Origin: an uncultured Prolixibacteraceae bacterium
Lineage (GTDB): Bacteria; Bacteroidota; Bacteroidia; Bacteroidales; Prolixibacteraceae
Assembly: GCA_937915865.1 (NCBI GenBank)
Contig: CALGIG010000092.1
Span: forward strand, 1-61,525
Direction of reading: 5' to 3'
DNA length: 61,525 nucleotides
Part shown: positions 38,201 to 46,195 of the stretch, in pieces
Numbering within the stretch: the stretch's first letter is position 1
How the letters are laid out: each line of letters begins with the position of its first letter
Notes under the pieces: model-generated
Databases searched by the model: none
The model's input: only the letters and a program-made list of their open reading frames with translations
Told to the model about the DNA's origin: nothing
Made by a program: the position numbers and the translations under genes

Positions 38201-38349
38201 CGCCAGCAAAATATCCACGTACACACATGGTAATGCTGGCCGCCGAACGACGTATGTACAATTTTAGTGAAGTCGAACAGGTTTGGCCTGAAGGTGAAGC
38301 TATTAGGCAGGCAAGACGCTGTCTGCGATGTGATTATGGTTCTATTTAA
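35236..38349 (+). CDS. hydB: NuoF-GltD fusion: flavin subunit of an electron-bifurcating type hydrogenase
   Basis: 1037 aa, about 400 longer than usual HydB. Domains: N-terminal [2Fe-2S] (C35/C40 and C72/C76); NuoF FMN/NADH part (GLRGRGGAGFPTFMKW, MGSGAFVCGEETALMASIEG, 188-340); SLBB; [4Fe-4S] C479/C482/C485 with C525; then, in place of the C-terminal ferredoxin of ordinary HydB, a complete GltD/NfnB-type unit: [4Fe-4S] cysteines (C568, C572, C607, C611, C615, C619), FAD motif GAGPAGL (664-670) and a second dinucleotide motif VVGGGNAAIDAAR (793-805), ending GGDAATGPSSVIEAVAGGE. Should connect NADH, NADPH and ferredoxin or HydA. Starts 65 bp after hydC; hydA follows at 12 bp. Confidence 0.9.
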   Translation: MQKINTPEKFDRFFQEISKQYTEEYNRYKEIIQICVGGGCIACGSMKLKAEFEKKFQEQNLDGKYLIKGTGCLGPCSKGPAILLKKSDIFYENVQVADVGELIESHIKNGVPVERLLHHSDEDGKPLPKIHDIKLFKNQKKIVLRRCGNIDPEKIEDYIASGGYVSMKKALTEMNPDEIIEQMKISGLRGRGGAGFPTFMKWNFAKRENADQKYMLCNADEGDPGAFMDRSILEGDPHSVIEGMIIGAYTIGATKGFIYVRAEYPLAVERLNKAIDHAREMGLLGQNILGSGFTFDLEIRMGSGAFVCGEETALMASIEGKRGEPRPRPPFPTTAGLWGKPSVLNNVETFANVCTIIEKGGEWFAQFGTGKSKGTKIFALTGAIKNSGLYEVPVGTSLGDLIYDIGGGTNSGKPFKAAQIGGPSGGCIPKQHLNVSLDYESLNELGAIMGSGGLVVMDEDSCMVDVAKFFLDFVLEESCGKCTPCRVGTKRMYEILDRITLGLGREGDIERLEHLGEWIKKTSLCGLGQSAPNPVLSTIRYFRKEYEHHIREHKCEAGKCAKLVRAPCQSACPAGVDVPGFVSLTAEKRYAEALKLHRERNPFAAVCARVCFHTCEDKCRRASLDASVSIRGIKRYMVDQEITIQLPEIRENEVNAARKIAIVGAGPAGLSCAYFLARLGYKPVVFEAEQRPGGMLVQTIPSYRLPREILAREIRMIENMGVDIRTEMKLGRDFTLESLKDDGYETVFIGVGSPQGIKPTIPGIDSEGVVDALQFLQTYNLRGSVPVGKRIIVVGGGNAAIDAARTAVRLGAEKVDIVYRRTQEEMPAWAEEIDAALEECIDLHTLTNPKEFITENGKIQGVRCVRMKLGSFDASGRRSPVETDEEITFDADQIIIATGQTLDTQAILGNIQLKLSGKSQLARNPRTGQTSVDWVFTGGDAATGPSSVIEAVAGGEKAAVGIDEYLTGEKHDFWRKEKHNDTFFDPEAAPAKYPRTHMVMLAAERRMYNFSEVEQVWPEGEAIRQARRCLRCDYGSI

Positions 38350-38361
38350 AATCCTGAAAAA

Positions 38362-40128
38362 ATGACAACAGTATATATCAATAAACATCTGGTTGAAGTT
38401 GAACCCGGATGTACAATTTATGAAGCAGCAGCCAAGGCAGGAATTAAAATTCCAACGCTTTGTCATGTCGAAAATCAACATCCTAAAGGAGCATGTCGTG
38501 TTTGTATGGTTGATGTTGAAGGAGCAAAAGCGATGGTTGCCTCGTGCACCACACCGGTAAGCGAAGGTATGAAAATCACTACTAACTCAAAAAATGTAAG
38601 AGAAGCGCGCAAATTTGTTGTTGAATTACTTCTTTCGGAACATTGCGGCGAATGTAAAACGTGTGTCCGTAACAATGATTGTGAATTACAATCTCTTGCT
38701 CTTGAATTGGGAGTTATGGATATAACTTACGAAGGAGAAAGACTCAAACGATTTATCGACGATTCAACACCTGCACTAGTCCGTGATTCCGGCAAATGTA
38801 TTAAATGCCGCCGTTGTATGACTGTTTGTAATGAAATGCAAGGAGTAGGTTCGCTATTTGCCCAGGGAAGAGGCTTCGAATCAAAAGTCGGACCTGCATT
38901 CGATCAACATTTAGATGGTGTAACCTGCGTTCAATGTGGACAATGTGCCGCAGTTTGCCCTGTAGGTGCTATAACGGAAAAAGAGCATATCGATTTTGTT
39001 TGGGATGCTATTGAAGACCCAACTAAATTTGTTGTGGTACAAACAGCACCGGCAATACGTGCTGCTTTGGGCGAATGTTTTGGCTATGAACCCGGAACTT
39101 TAGTGACAGGTAAAATGGTTTCAGCCCTTCGGTTACTAGGGTTCGACCGCGTTTTCGATACCAATTTTACCGCCGATTTAACCATTATGGAAGAAGGAAC
39201 TGAACTTCTACTACGACTGAAAAAGGCGCTGGTTGATAAACAACAGGTTTCATTGCCACAATTTACTTCATGTTCTCCTGGCTGGATTAAATATGCCGAA
39301 TATTTTTATCCCGAAATTCTGGACAATATCTCTAGCTGTAAATCACCCCAACAAATGTTTGGAGCAGTAGCTAAAACCTACTATGCAAAAAAAGCAGGGG
39401 TGAATCCGAAAGATGTTGTTGTTGTTTCGGTTATGCCTTGTACAGCCAAAAAGTTTGAAGCACAACGACCCGAAATGAATGACAGTGGTTTTCAGGATGT
39501 AGATTACGTACTCACCACACGTGAACTGGCTCGGATGATTAAGCAGACAGGAATTGATTTTAAGGCTTTGACTGATGATGTGATGGATTCACCAATGGGT
39601 TCAGGATCAGGCGCAGCAGATATATTTGCCAATACCGGAGGTGTTATGGAAGCCGCAATCCGTACTGCATACGAAATAGTTACTGGCCGGGAATTACCTC
39701 TCGATAATCTGCATTTACAACCAGTTATTGGTTTGGAAGGAGTTAAAAAAGCATCACTAAAAATTGAAGGGTGCATGCCTGAATGGAACTTTCTGGAAGG
39801 TGTTGAATTAAAAGTTGGTGTAGCTCATGGACTCGGAAATGCCCGGAAAATTATTGAAGCTATGCGTGGTGGCGAAGAATTCCATTTTATAGAAATAATG
39901 ACCTGTCCCGGAGGTTGTATTGGAGGTGGTGGACAACCACGTTTCACAACAAATGAAATTCGACAAAAACGAATTCAGGCAATTTACAAGGAAGACGAAG
40001 GAAAACAATTGCGAAAATCGCACACTAATCCAGAAGTTCAGCAGATATATGAAGAGTTTTTAGAGAAGCCATATAGCCATATTGCTCACGAACTTTTACA
40101 TACGAAATATAATTCACGATTTAGTTAA
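38362..40128 (+). CDS. hydA: [FeFe] hydrogenase catalytic subunit, modular M3 type
   Basis: 588 aa, close in length and layout to clostridial CpI. [2Fe-2S] (C34, C45, C48, C62), His-ligated [4Fe-4S] (H94, C98, C101, C107), two [4Fe-4S] (C146/149/152/156; C189/192/195/199), then the H-cluster domain with L1 TSCSPGW (302-308), L2 MPCTAKKFE (358-366) and L3 EIMTCPGGCIGGGGQP (511-526). In CpI the L1 motif is TSCCPGW, where the second Cys (C300) ligates the cubane; here that place is Ser305, and an extra Cys lies in ISSCKSPQQ (C326). Reduces protons or oxidises H2 with electrons from the HydCB partner. Ends at a strong bidirectional terminator. Confidence 0.93.
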   Translation: MTTVYINKHLVEVEPGCTIYEAAAKAGIKIPTLCHVENQHPKGACRVCMVDVEGAKAMVASCTTPVSEGMKITTNSKNVREARKFVVELLLSEHCGECKTCVRNNDCELQSLALELGVMDITYEGERLKRFIDDSTPALVRDSGKCIKCRRCMTVCNEMQGVGSLFAQGRGFESKVGPAFDQHLDGVTCVQCGQCAAVCPVGAITEKEHIDFVWDAIEDPTKFVVVQTAPAIRAALGECFGYEPGTLVTGKMVSALRLLGFDRVFDTNFTADLTIMEEGTELLLRLKKALVDKQQVSLPQFTSCSPGWIKYAEYFYPEILDNISSCKSPQQMFGAVAKTYYAKKAGVNPKDVVVVSVMPCTAKKFEAQRPEMNDSGFQDVDYVLTTRELARMIKQTGIDFKALTDDVMDSPMGSGSGAADIFANTGGVMEAAIRTAYEIVTGRELPLDNLHLQPVIGLEGVKKASLKIEGCMPEWNFLEGVELKVGVAHGLGNARKIIEAMRGGEEFHFIEIMTCPGGCIGGGGQPRFTTNEIRQKRIQAIYKEDEGKQLRKSHTNPEVQQIYEEFLEKPYSHIAHELLHTKYNSRFS

Positions 40129-40130
40129 TA

Positions 40131-40159
40131 AAAAAGGCTGAACTTAGTTCAGCCTTTTT
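40131..40159. terminator. Bidirectional terminator between hydA and pckA
   Basis: A 14-bp stem (AAAAAGGCTGAACT with its complement at 40146-40159) around a minimal loop, A-rich on the left and T-rich on the right, lies between the convergent hydA and pckA genes, 2 bp after the hydA stop. It can serve both strands. Confidence 0.85.
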
Positions 40160-40179
40160 ATTGATATAATACTAATGAA

Positions 40180-41778
40180 TTAGCTTAATTGTGGACCAGA
40201 AGCAATTAATGCTTTGGCGTCATCATTGTCACAATATTGTTCAAAGTTCTTGATGTATTTACCAGCCAGCGATTTAGCTTTAGTTTCCCACTCAGCAACG
40301 TTGGCATAAGTGTTACGTGGATCAAGAATTTCAGTATCAACATTGTTTAATGCAGTTGGAGCAACCAAATTTAAAATTGGAACATGTATTGTTTCTGCTT
40401 TTTCGATTGAACCATCTATAATTGCATCAATAATAGCACGAGTGTTTTTCAAGGAAATACGTTTGCCTGTGCCATTCCAGCCTGTATTTACCAAATAAAC
40501 TTTGGCATTGTGTTCTTTTGCCTTACCAATCAATGTTTTGGCGTACACAGTAGGATGTAATGTAAGGAAAGCTTCACCGAAAGCCGGAGAAAACGATGGA
40601 ACTGGCTCTGTTATACCACGTTCAGTTCCTGCCAATTTTGAAGTGAAACCAGAAAGGAAGTGATATTGAGCTGATTTTTCGTCCAAAATAGAAACTGGAG
40701 GCAACACACCAAATGCATCAGCCGACAGATAGATGATTTTCTTTGCATGGCCGGCACGAGAAGGTGAAACGATCTTATTTATGTGATAAATTGGATAAGA
40801 AACGCGTGTGTTTTCTGTTTTAGATGCTGCAGCTGAATAATCAGGAGTTCCATCTGGCAAAACAGTTACGTTTTCCAACAAGGCATCACGACGAATAGCT
40901 CTCCAAATATCTGGTTCTTTATCTTTTTCAAGATCAATTACTTTGGCATAACAACCACCTTCATAGTTAAACACTCCATTGTCATCCCAGCCATGTTCGT
41001 CGTCACCAATTAAATAACGTTTTGGGTCAGCCGATAAAGTTGTTTTACCTGTACCAGACAAACCAAAGAAGATAGCAACATCACCATCTTTACCAACGTT
41101 TGCAGAGCAATGCATTGATGCCATGCCTTTCAATGGCAAATAATAATTCATCAAAGCGAAAATACCTTTCTTCATCTCACCACCATACCAGGTGCCACCA
41201 ATTACCTGCATTCTATCAGTAAGATTGAACAAAGTAAATACTTCAGAGTTCAACCCTTGCTCTTTCCAGTTAGGATTGGTAGTTTTAGAACCGTTCAAAC
41301 TTACAAAATCAGGTTCACCATAGTTGGCCAATTCGTAGTGAGAAGGACGGATAAACATATTAGTTACAAAGTGAGCCTGCCATGCTACTTCCATAATAAA
41401 ACGCACTTTCATACGAGTATCTTCGTTAGTTCCACAAAATGTATCTACCACAAATAATTTTTTGGCAGATGAAAGTTGTTTTGTTACAAGATTTTTACAA
41501 TGCGCAAATACTTCAGGAGTAGTTGGGCGATTAATAGTTCCGTCCCACCACAAATGTTCATCGGTTACTGAATCTTTTACAAAAAATTTATCTTTAGGCG
41601 AACGACCAGTAAATTTACCTGTATCAACTGATATAGCACCAGTTGTTGTTAATACACCCTTTTCAAAACCCTCGTTTGCAGGATCAATTTCTGCTTGAAA
41701 TAATTCTTCGTAAGTTGGATTATGCAAAATTTCGGCATTGGTTTCAATACCATACTTTAATAGATCTGTGTTTTTCAT
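40180..41778 (-). CDS. pckA: Phosphoenolpyruvate carboxykinase (ATP)
   Basis: 532 aa, full length. Converts oxaloacetate and ATP to PEP, CO2 and ADP, or runs in reverse to fix CO2 during fermentation to succinate, as in many gut and marine Bacteroidota. Signature residues: GRSPKDKF, YGGEMKKGIFALMNY, P-loop GLSGTGKTTLSADP, DDEHGWDD, GFTSKLAGTERG. Stands alone between the hydrogenase operon and xerD; promoter at 41831-41859 is the best candidate. Convergent with hydA over a shared terminator. Confidence 0.97.
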   Translation of the reverse strand: MKNTDLLKYGIETNAEILHNPTYEELFQAEIDPANEGFEKGVLTTTGAISVDTGKFTGRSPKDKFFVKDSVTDEHLWWDGTINRPTTPEVFAHCKNLVTKQLSSAKKLFVVDTFCGTNEDTRMKVRFIMEVAWQAHFVTNMFIRPSHYELANYGEPDFVSLNGSKTTNPNWKEQGLNSEVFTLFNLTDRMQVIGGTWYGGEMKKGIFALMNYYLPLKGMASMHCSANVGKDGDVAIFFGLSGTGKTTLSADPKRYLIGDDEHGWDDNGVFNYEGGCYAKVIDLEKDKEPDIWRAIRRDALLENVTVLPDGTPDYSAAASKTENTRVSYPIYHINKIVSPSRAGHAKKIIYLSADAFGVLPPVSILDEKSAQYHFLSGFTSKLAGTERGITEPVPSFSPAFGEAFLTLHPTVYAKTLIGKAKEHNAKVYLVNTGWNGTGKRISLKNTRAIIDAIIDGSIEKAETIHVPILNLVAPTALNNVDTEILDPRNTYANVAEWETKAKSLAGKYIKNFEQYCDNDDAKALIASGPQLS

Positions 41779-41830
41779 GATAAGTGTTTATTATTTAATA
41801 ATTTCAACAAAACAAAAATTTACTCGACCC

Positions 41831-41859
41831 CAAAAATACTCTTTTTTATACCCTACAAA
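41831..41859 (-). promoter_or_regulatory. Candidate pckA promoter
   Basis: On the minus strand TATTTTTG (41838-41831) matches the TAnnTTTG -7 consensus, with TTTG (41859-41856) 17 nt upstream, 2 nt short of the usual 19-21 spacer. Leader of roughly 45 nt to the pckA ATG. Confidence 0.4.
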
Positions 41860-41964
41860 TTGAGGCAAATATTAAATTAAAATCAATTTGGGTTGATGTA
41901 TGATTATCAAAATAGTTAAAAACACAAATATCTGAATATCAATAATATGATATAATAAAACAAA

Positions 41965-42007
41965 AAAAAGAATGTTAAGAAATTATTAACTCCTTAACAT
42001 TCTTTTT
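41965..42007 (-). terminator. Terminator of the xerD-type gene
   Basis: On the minus strand, AAAAAGAATGTTAA and its perfect 14-bp complement flank a 15-nt loop and are followed by a T-rich run; position is 21 bp after the recombinase stop. No gene overlaps it. Confidence 0.8.
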
Positions 42008-42027
42008 AATCAAAATAACTTAAAAAA

Positions 42028-42927
42028 CTATGACCTTGGATGGAATTGATTTAAGGTTGTTTTCAAATAATCTCTATCCAAATGGGTATAAATTTCAGTT
42101 GTCAAAATAGATTCATGACCAAGCATTTCCTGAACTGCTCTCAAATCAGCACCACCATTAATTAAATGGGTTGCAAATGAGTGACGGAAAGTATGAGGGC
42201 TAATCTTCTTCTCAAATCCGGCTTTTGCAGCAAGGTTTTTAATGATAGTGAAAATCATAACACGACTCAACTTTTTACCTCTTCTGTTAAGGAACAAAAT
42301 GTTTTCGCTATCTTTTGATACTTTAAGAGTTTTACGATATACTTCAAGATATTTATTAATCTCTTCGATAGCTTTACCACTAACAGGAACTAATCTTTCT
42401 TTATTCGATTTTCCCTCAACCTTAATAAATCCCTGATCAAACGATAAATTAGAGATTTTAAGGTTTACCAGTTCAGAAACACGTAGGCCACAACTGTAAA
42501 GAGTTTCAAGCATTGCCTTATTCCTCTGACCTTCAGCTTTATTTAATTCAATAGCATCAATCATCTGATCAATTTCCTCAATAGTTAATACATCAGGTAA
42601 TTTTCTGCCAATTTTGGGAGATTCCAACAAAGTTGTAGGATCGCTGTTGACTTTACCTTCCATAAGTAAAAACTTATAGAAAGATTTAATACCAGAAATG
42701 GTTCTGGCTTGAGTTCTTGGCGAAACACCTTTTTCATTAATCCACTCCACAAATCTCTTCAGGTGATTAAGTTTAATCTTCTCAGGAGCTAACTTTTTAA
42801 GTTCTTCATCTGCAAACACCATCAATTTATTGATGTCGTTGATGTAAGCAGCGATCGAGTTTGCCGACAAACCTTTCTCCAATCGTAAGAAAGACTCAAA
42901 TCCTTTTTTGCTATCTTCCCATTTCAT
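42028..42927 (-). CDS. xerD: Site-specific tyrosine recombinase, XerC/XerD type
   Basis: 299 aa. N-terminal SAM-like core-binding domain (about 8-90; GLSANSIAAYINDINKL), C-terminal catalytic domain with the nucleophilic set Arg in CGLRVSEL, Lys in GKSNKERLVP, His-x-x-Arg in HTFRHSFATHL, His in GHESILTTEIYTH and Tyr in YTH. Length and arrangement fit chromosome-dimer resolution recombinases acting at dif with FtsK. Alternatively a XerC. No integrase partners or attachment-site repeats lie beside it, so I favour the housekeeping role. Confidence 0.85.
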   Translation of the reverse strand: MKWEDSKKGFESFLRLEKGLSANSIAAYINDINKLMVFADEELKKLAPEKIKLNHLKRFVEWINEKGVSPRTQARTISGIKSFYKFLLMEGKVNSDPTTLLESPKIGRKLPDVLTIEEIDQMIDAIELNKAEGQRNKAMLETLYSCGLRVSELVNLKISNLSFDQGFIKVEGKSNKERLVPVSGKAIEEINKYLEVYRKTLKVSKDSENILFLNRRGKKLSRVMIFTIIKNLAAKAGFEKKISPHTFRHSFATHLINGGADLRAVQEMLGHESILTTEIYTHLDRDYLKTTLNQFHPRS

Positions 42928-43086
42928 AATTAAATACTTTAAATTTTAAAATTCTATAACAAATATTGATAATTTTGGTTGTGTAAACTCATAAATGAGA
43001 TAATATGCCATCCACCATGATTACATAATTTCGATACGAGTTTACCACCGTTAAGTTACTATTTTTTTTATACAATTTATATAATC

Positions 43087-43518
43087 ATGAAAATTTTGTT
43101 AATAAACGGTCCAAATTTAAACTTATTAGGGATTCGAGAGCAAAGTATTTACGGAAAAACTTCGTTCGAATCTTATTTTTTGACTTTGAAAGAGAAATAT
43201 TTTGACATTGATCTCGAATATTATCAATCAAATATTGAAGGCGAAATAATAAATAAATTACATGAAAGAGGGTTTTCGTATGATGGGATTATTATTAATG
43301 CCGGAGCTTATACTCATACTTCAATTGCTATCAGGGATGCTATTTCTGGTATTAAAGCCCCAGTTATAGAAGTACATATCTCGAATATTCTCACCCGGGA
43401 AAGTTTCAGACATGAATCGGTTATTGGTCCTGCATGTATTGGAAGTATTATGGGTTTTGGCCTTGATTCATACCGACTTGGTGTTGAGGCACTTAAAAAT
43501 TACATTAAATCTAAATGA
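43087..43518 (+). CDS. aroQ: Type II 3-dehydroquinate dehydratase
   Basis: 143 aa. Third step of the shikimate pathway: 3-dehydroquinate to 3-dehydroshikimate. The conserved residues are present: NGPNLNLLGIREQSIYG (catalytic Arg region, Tyr), INAGAYTHTSIAIRDAI with the His, and EVHISNILTRESFRHESV. Lies divergent from the recombinase gene and 86 bp before pyk. Confidence 0.95.
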   Translation: MKILLINGPNLNLLGIREQSIYGKTSFESYFLTLKEKYFDIDLEYYQSNIEGEIINKLHERGFSYDGIIINAGAYTHTSIAIRDAISGIKAPVIEVHISNILTRESFRHESVIGPACIGSIMGFGLDSYRLGVEALKNYIKSK

Positions 43519-43568
43519 CCTTTTTAGCCTGTTTGATAAAGGTATTACCCTGAATTTGAAAATTTGAA

Positions 43569-43576
43569 TATTTTTG
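43569..43576 (+). promoter_or_regulatory. Candidate -7 element of pyk
   Basis: TATTTTTG matches TAnnTTTG, predicting a start near 43583 and a leader of about 22 nt to the pyk ATG at 43605. No TTTG lies at the proper spacing, so support is partial. Confidence 0.35.
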
Positions 43577-43604
43577 CCGCCTCCTAAAATTAATTCTTGA
43601 ATAT

Positions 43605-45023
43605 ATGAAGCACACTAAAATTGTAGCAACTATCTCGGATAAACGTTGCGAAGTGGAATTTATTCGCCAGTTATTTGAGGCTGGGATGAATGTAGCAAGA
43701 CTAAATACAGCGCATATTTCTTTGGAAAGTGCTTTGATGATGATCAATAACGTTCGTGCTGTTTCCGATTCTATTGCGATTTTGGTAGATACCAAAGGCC
43801 CTGAAATCAGAACAAAAAATATTTCTGAACCGATAAGTGTCAAAGAAGGCGACATTATTAAAGTCAAAGGTGGTGATGGAGAATCAAGCCAGGAATTATT
43901 TTTCGTTAGTTATGAAAATATCCATTTAGATGTTCCTGTTGGAAATTTAATTTTAATTGATGACGGTGATCTGGCTCTCGAAGTAATTGAAAGAAATGAC
44001 AATCATTTAGTTTGCCGGGTAGGAAACAGTGGATTCATCAAAAACAAAAAAAGTATTAATACTCCCGGCATTAGTGTTAATCTGCCATCAATTAGCTCAA
44101 AGGATGTTGAATTCATTGAATTTGCAGCGAAACATGATGTTGATTTTATTGCCCATTCTTTCGTAAGAAACAAAGAAGATGTTTTGGCAGTACAGGAAAT
44201 CCTGAATAAGTATAATAGCAAAATTAAAATTATTGCAAAGATTGAGAATTTTGACGGTGTAAAAAATATAGATGAAATTTTACAATATGCTTATGGCATT
44301 ATGGTTGCCCGTGGTGACCTTGGAATTGAAATTCCGGCTGAAAAAATTCCAGGTATTCAGCGAATCCTGGTTAGAAATGCAGTTCAGCAGAAAAAGCCGG
44401 TGATTATTGCCACGCAGATGTTACATTCGATGATTGATAATCCTCGTCCTACCCGTGCTGAAGTTAGCGATGTGGCAACTGCTATTTTTGACAGAACTGA
44501 TGCTATTATGCTTTCAGGAGAGACTGCTTATGGAAATTATCCAGTTGAGGCCGTTAAAGTTATGTCGAAAATTGCCCTAGAAATAGAAGCAATGAAAGAC
44601 CAACGAAATGATTTAACTGTACCGCGACTCGATAATGAAACTTCAGCTTTTTTAGCTGAAGCAGCTGTTTTGGCTTCCAGAGAATTAAAAGTTACTGCAA
44701 TTGTCACTGATACTCTAACTGGTAAAATTGCCAGATATATAGCAGCATTCCGAAGTTCATTACCAGTTTATGCCAAATGCCATAATGGTCGCGTAAAACG
44801 TGAGCTGGCCTTATCTTACGGAGTGTTCCCAAGTGAAATAGTTTCGAAGAAAAACAAACACAAATTGATAGAAACAGCCTTGCTCGACCTTGTAGCAAAA
44901 AAATACATTACCGAAACAGATAATGTTGTATATGTAGGTGGAAATTTTGGCGTTGGCGGAGGCACTTCGTTTATTGAAATTGCATCAGTCGAACGAATGG
45001 CTCATGCTAAAATGAAAGGATAA
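43605..45023 (+). CDS. pyk: Pyruvate kinase
   Basis: 472 aa. Converts PEP and ADP to pyruvate and ATP. Recognisable are the N-terminal TKIVATISDKR and GMNVARLNTAH, DTKGPEIRT, the K+/Mg2+ region IAKIENFDGVKNIDEIL, MVARGDLGIEIP, and the signature ATQMLHSMIDNPRPTRAEVSDVA. Convergent with pfkA across a terminator, so the two committed steps of glycolysis lie side by side but on opposite strands. Confidence 0.97.
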   Translation: MKHTKIVATISDKRCEVEFIRQLFEAGMNVARLNTAHISLESALMMINNVRAVSDSIAILVDTKGPEIRTKNISEPISVKEGDIIKVKGGDGESSQELFFVSYENIHLDVPVGNLILIDDGDLALEVIERNDNHLVCRVGNSGFIKNKKSINTPGISVNLPSISSKDVEFIEFAAKHDVDFIAHSFVRNKEDVLAVQEILNKYNSKIKIIAKIENFDGVKNIDEILQYAYGIMVARGDLGIEIPAEKIPGIQRILVRNAVQQKKPVIIATQMLHSMIDNPRPTRAEVSDVATAIFDRTDAIMLSGETAYGNYPVEAVKVMSKIALEIEAMKDQRNDLTVPRLDNETSAFLAEAAVLASRELKVTAIVTDTLTGKIARYIAAFRSSLPVYAKCHNGRVKRELALSYGVFPSEIVSKKNKHKLIETALLDLVAKKYITETDNVVYVGGNFGVGGGTSFIEIASVERMAHAKMKG

Positions 45024-45043
45024 GCATTAATGTGGCAGAAATA

Positions 45044-45069
45044 AAAAGGGAGGCGAAAACCTCCCTTTT
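45044..45069. terminator. Bidirectional terminator between pyk and pfkA
   Basis: AAAAGGGAGG (45044-45053) pairs perfectly with CCTCCCTTTT (45060-45069), loop CGAAAA, with flanking A and T runs suitable for either strand. Confidence 0.85.
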
Positions 45070-45075
45070 CGTTTT

Positions 45076-46095
45076 TTAAGTATTTAAAAGCTTTTGTATT
45101 TCAAGCAAATTGGTATCAATACTATGGTTTAATTTTACTGCTTTATTGAAAGGTACATGAACTATTTTTTCATTATTCAAACCAATCATGATACTCTTCT
45201 GATCATCCAGTAAAGCATCGACAGCTGCAACACCCATTTTTGTAGCATTAACACGGTCTTTGGCTGTTGGCCGTCCACCGCGCTGAATGTGGCCTAAGAT
45301 AGAAACACGCACATCCAAATCAGGATGATCTTTACGTACCTGTTCTGCAATTTTAAGTGCGCCACCTGCTTCGTCACCTTCGGCTACCATTACAATACCA
45401 CTGGTCTCCTTACTTTTATATCCTTTACTGATAAACCGCTTTAATTCATCATGCATTTCATTCGATTCAGGAATCAAAATTACCTCGGCACCACAGGCTA
45501 TACCACCATTTAAAGCAAGCAATCCTGCTTCACGGCCCATAACTTCAACAAAGAAAATACGGCCATGTGAGCGTGCTGTATCTTTAATTTTATCCACCGC
45601 CTCAACAACCGTATTCAAAGCCGTATCATATCCAATGGTATAATCGGTTCCATACATGTCATTGTCAATTGTTCCTGGAATTCCTACGAAAGGGATTTCG
45701 TATTCCTGTGACATAACGAGCGCTCCTGTAAACGAACCATCACCACCAATAACTACAACCGCGTCAATTTCGGCAGCTTTTAATTGCTGATATGCTTTTT
45801 CACGACCTTCAACTGTACGAAATTCTGAACTACGTGCGGTTTTCAACATAGTTCCGCCCAACTGGAGAATACCACTCACATCCGACGATTTCAACGAAAT
45901 AAAATCACCTTCAATCATTCCCTGGTAACCACGGCGAATACCAACAACTTTCAGTTTGTTGGCCAAGGCAGCACGTGTAACCGAGCGAATGGCCGCATTC
46001 ATACCTGGCGCATCACCTCCTGAAGTTAAAACTCCAATTTTCTGTAATTTCTTGCGTTTAAGAGCAGGCTCTGAACTTATATCTTTAACTGTCAT
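45076..46095 (-). CDS. pfkA: ATP-dependent 6-phosphofructokinase
   Basis: 339 aa. Phosphorylates fructose-6-phosphate. Motifs: TSGGDAPGMNAAIRSVTRAA near the N-terminus, GGDGSFTGA (ATP site), GIPGTIDNDMYGTD (catalytic Asp), EVMGREAG and GGRPTAKDR. The gene carries about 20 extra N-terminal residues rich in Lys before the fold. Convergent with pyk. Confidence 0.96.
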   Translation of the reverse strand: MTVKDISSEPALKRKKLQKIGVLTSGGDAPGMNAAIRSVTRAALANKLKVVGIRRGYQGMIEGDFISLKSSDVSGILQLGGTMLKTARSSEFRTVEGREKAYQQLKAAEIDAVVVIGGDGSFTGALVMSQEYEIPFVGIPGTIDNDMYGTDYTIGYDTALNTVVEAVDKIKDTARSHGRIFFVEVMGREAGLLALNGGIACGAEVILIPESNEMHDELKRFISKGYKSKETSGIVMVAEGDEAGGALKIAEQVRKDHPDLDVRVSILGHIQRGGRPTAKDRVNATKMGVAAVDALLDDQKSIMIGLNNEKIVHVPFNKAVKLNHSIDTNLLEIQKLLNT

Positions 46096-46195
46096 AATTG
46101 ATCCTTTTTTAGAATTTAAATAAAACGAAAGTTAAAAGAAGTATTTCAATAAATGATGTACACCTGTTAAATAGCAGATTAAGGTTAATGAAGAA

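Noticed and set aside
34658..40128. NuoE/NuoF genes as part of respiratory complex I
   Set aside because: The third gene carries H-cluster motifs, and no membrane NuoHJKLMN genes are adjacent, so it is a hydrogenase operon.
42028..42927. Tyrosine recombinase as an integrase of a genomic island
   Set aside because: Length and motifs fit XerC/XerD, and no tRNA, attachment repeats or phage genes lie beside it.
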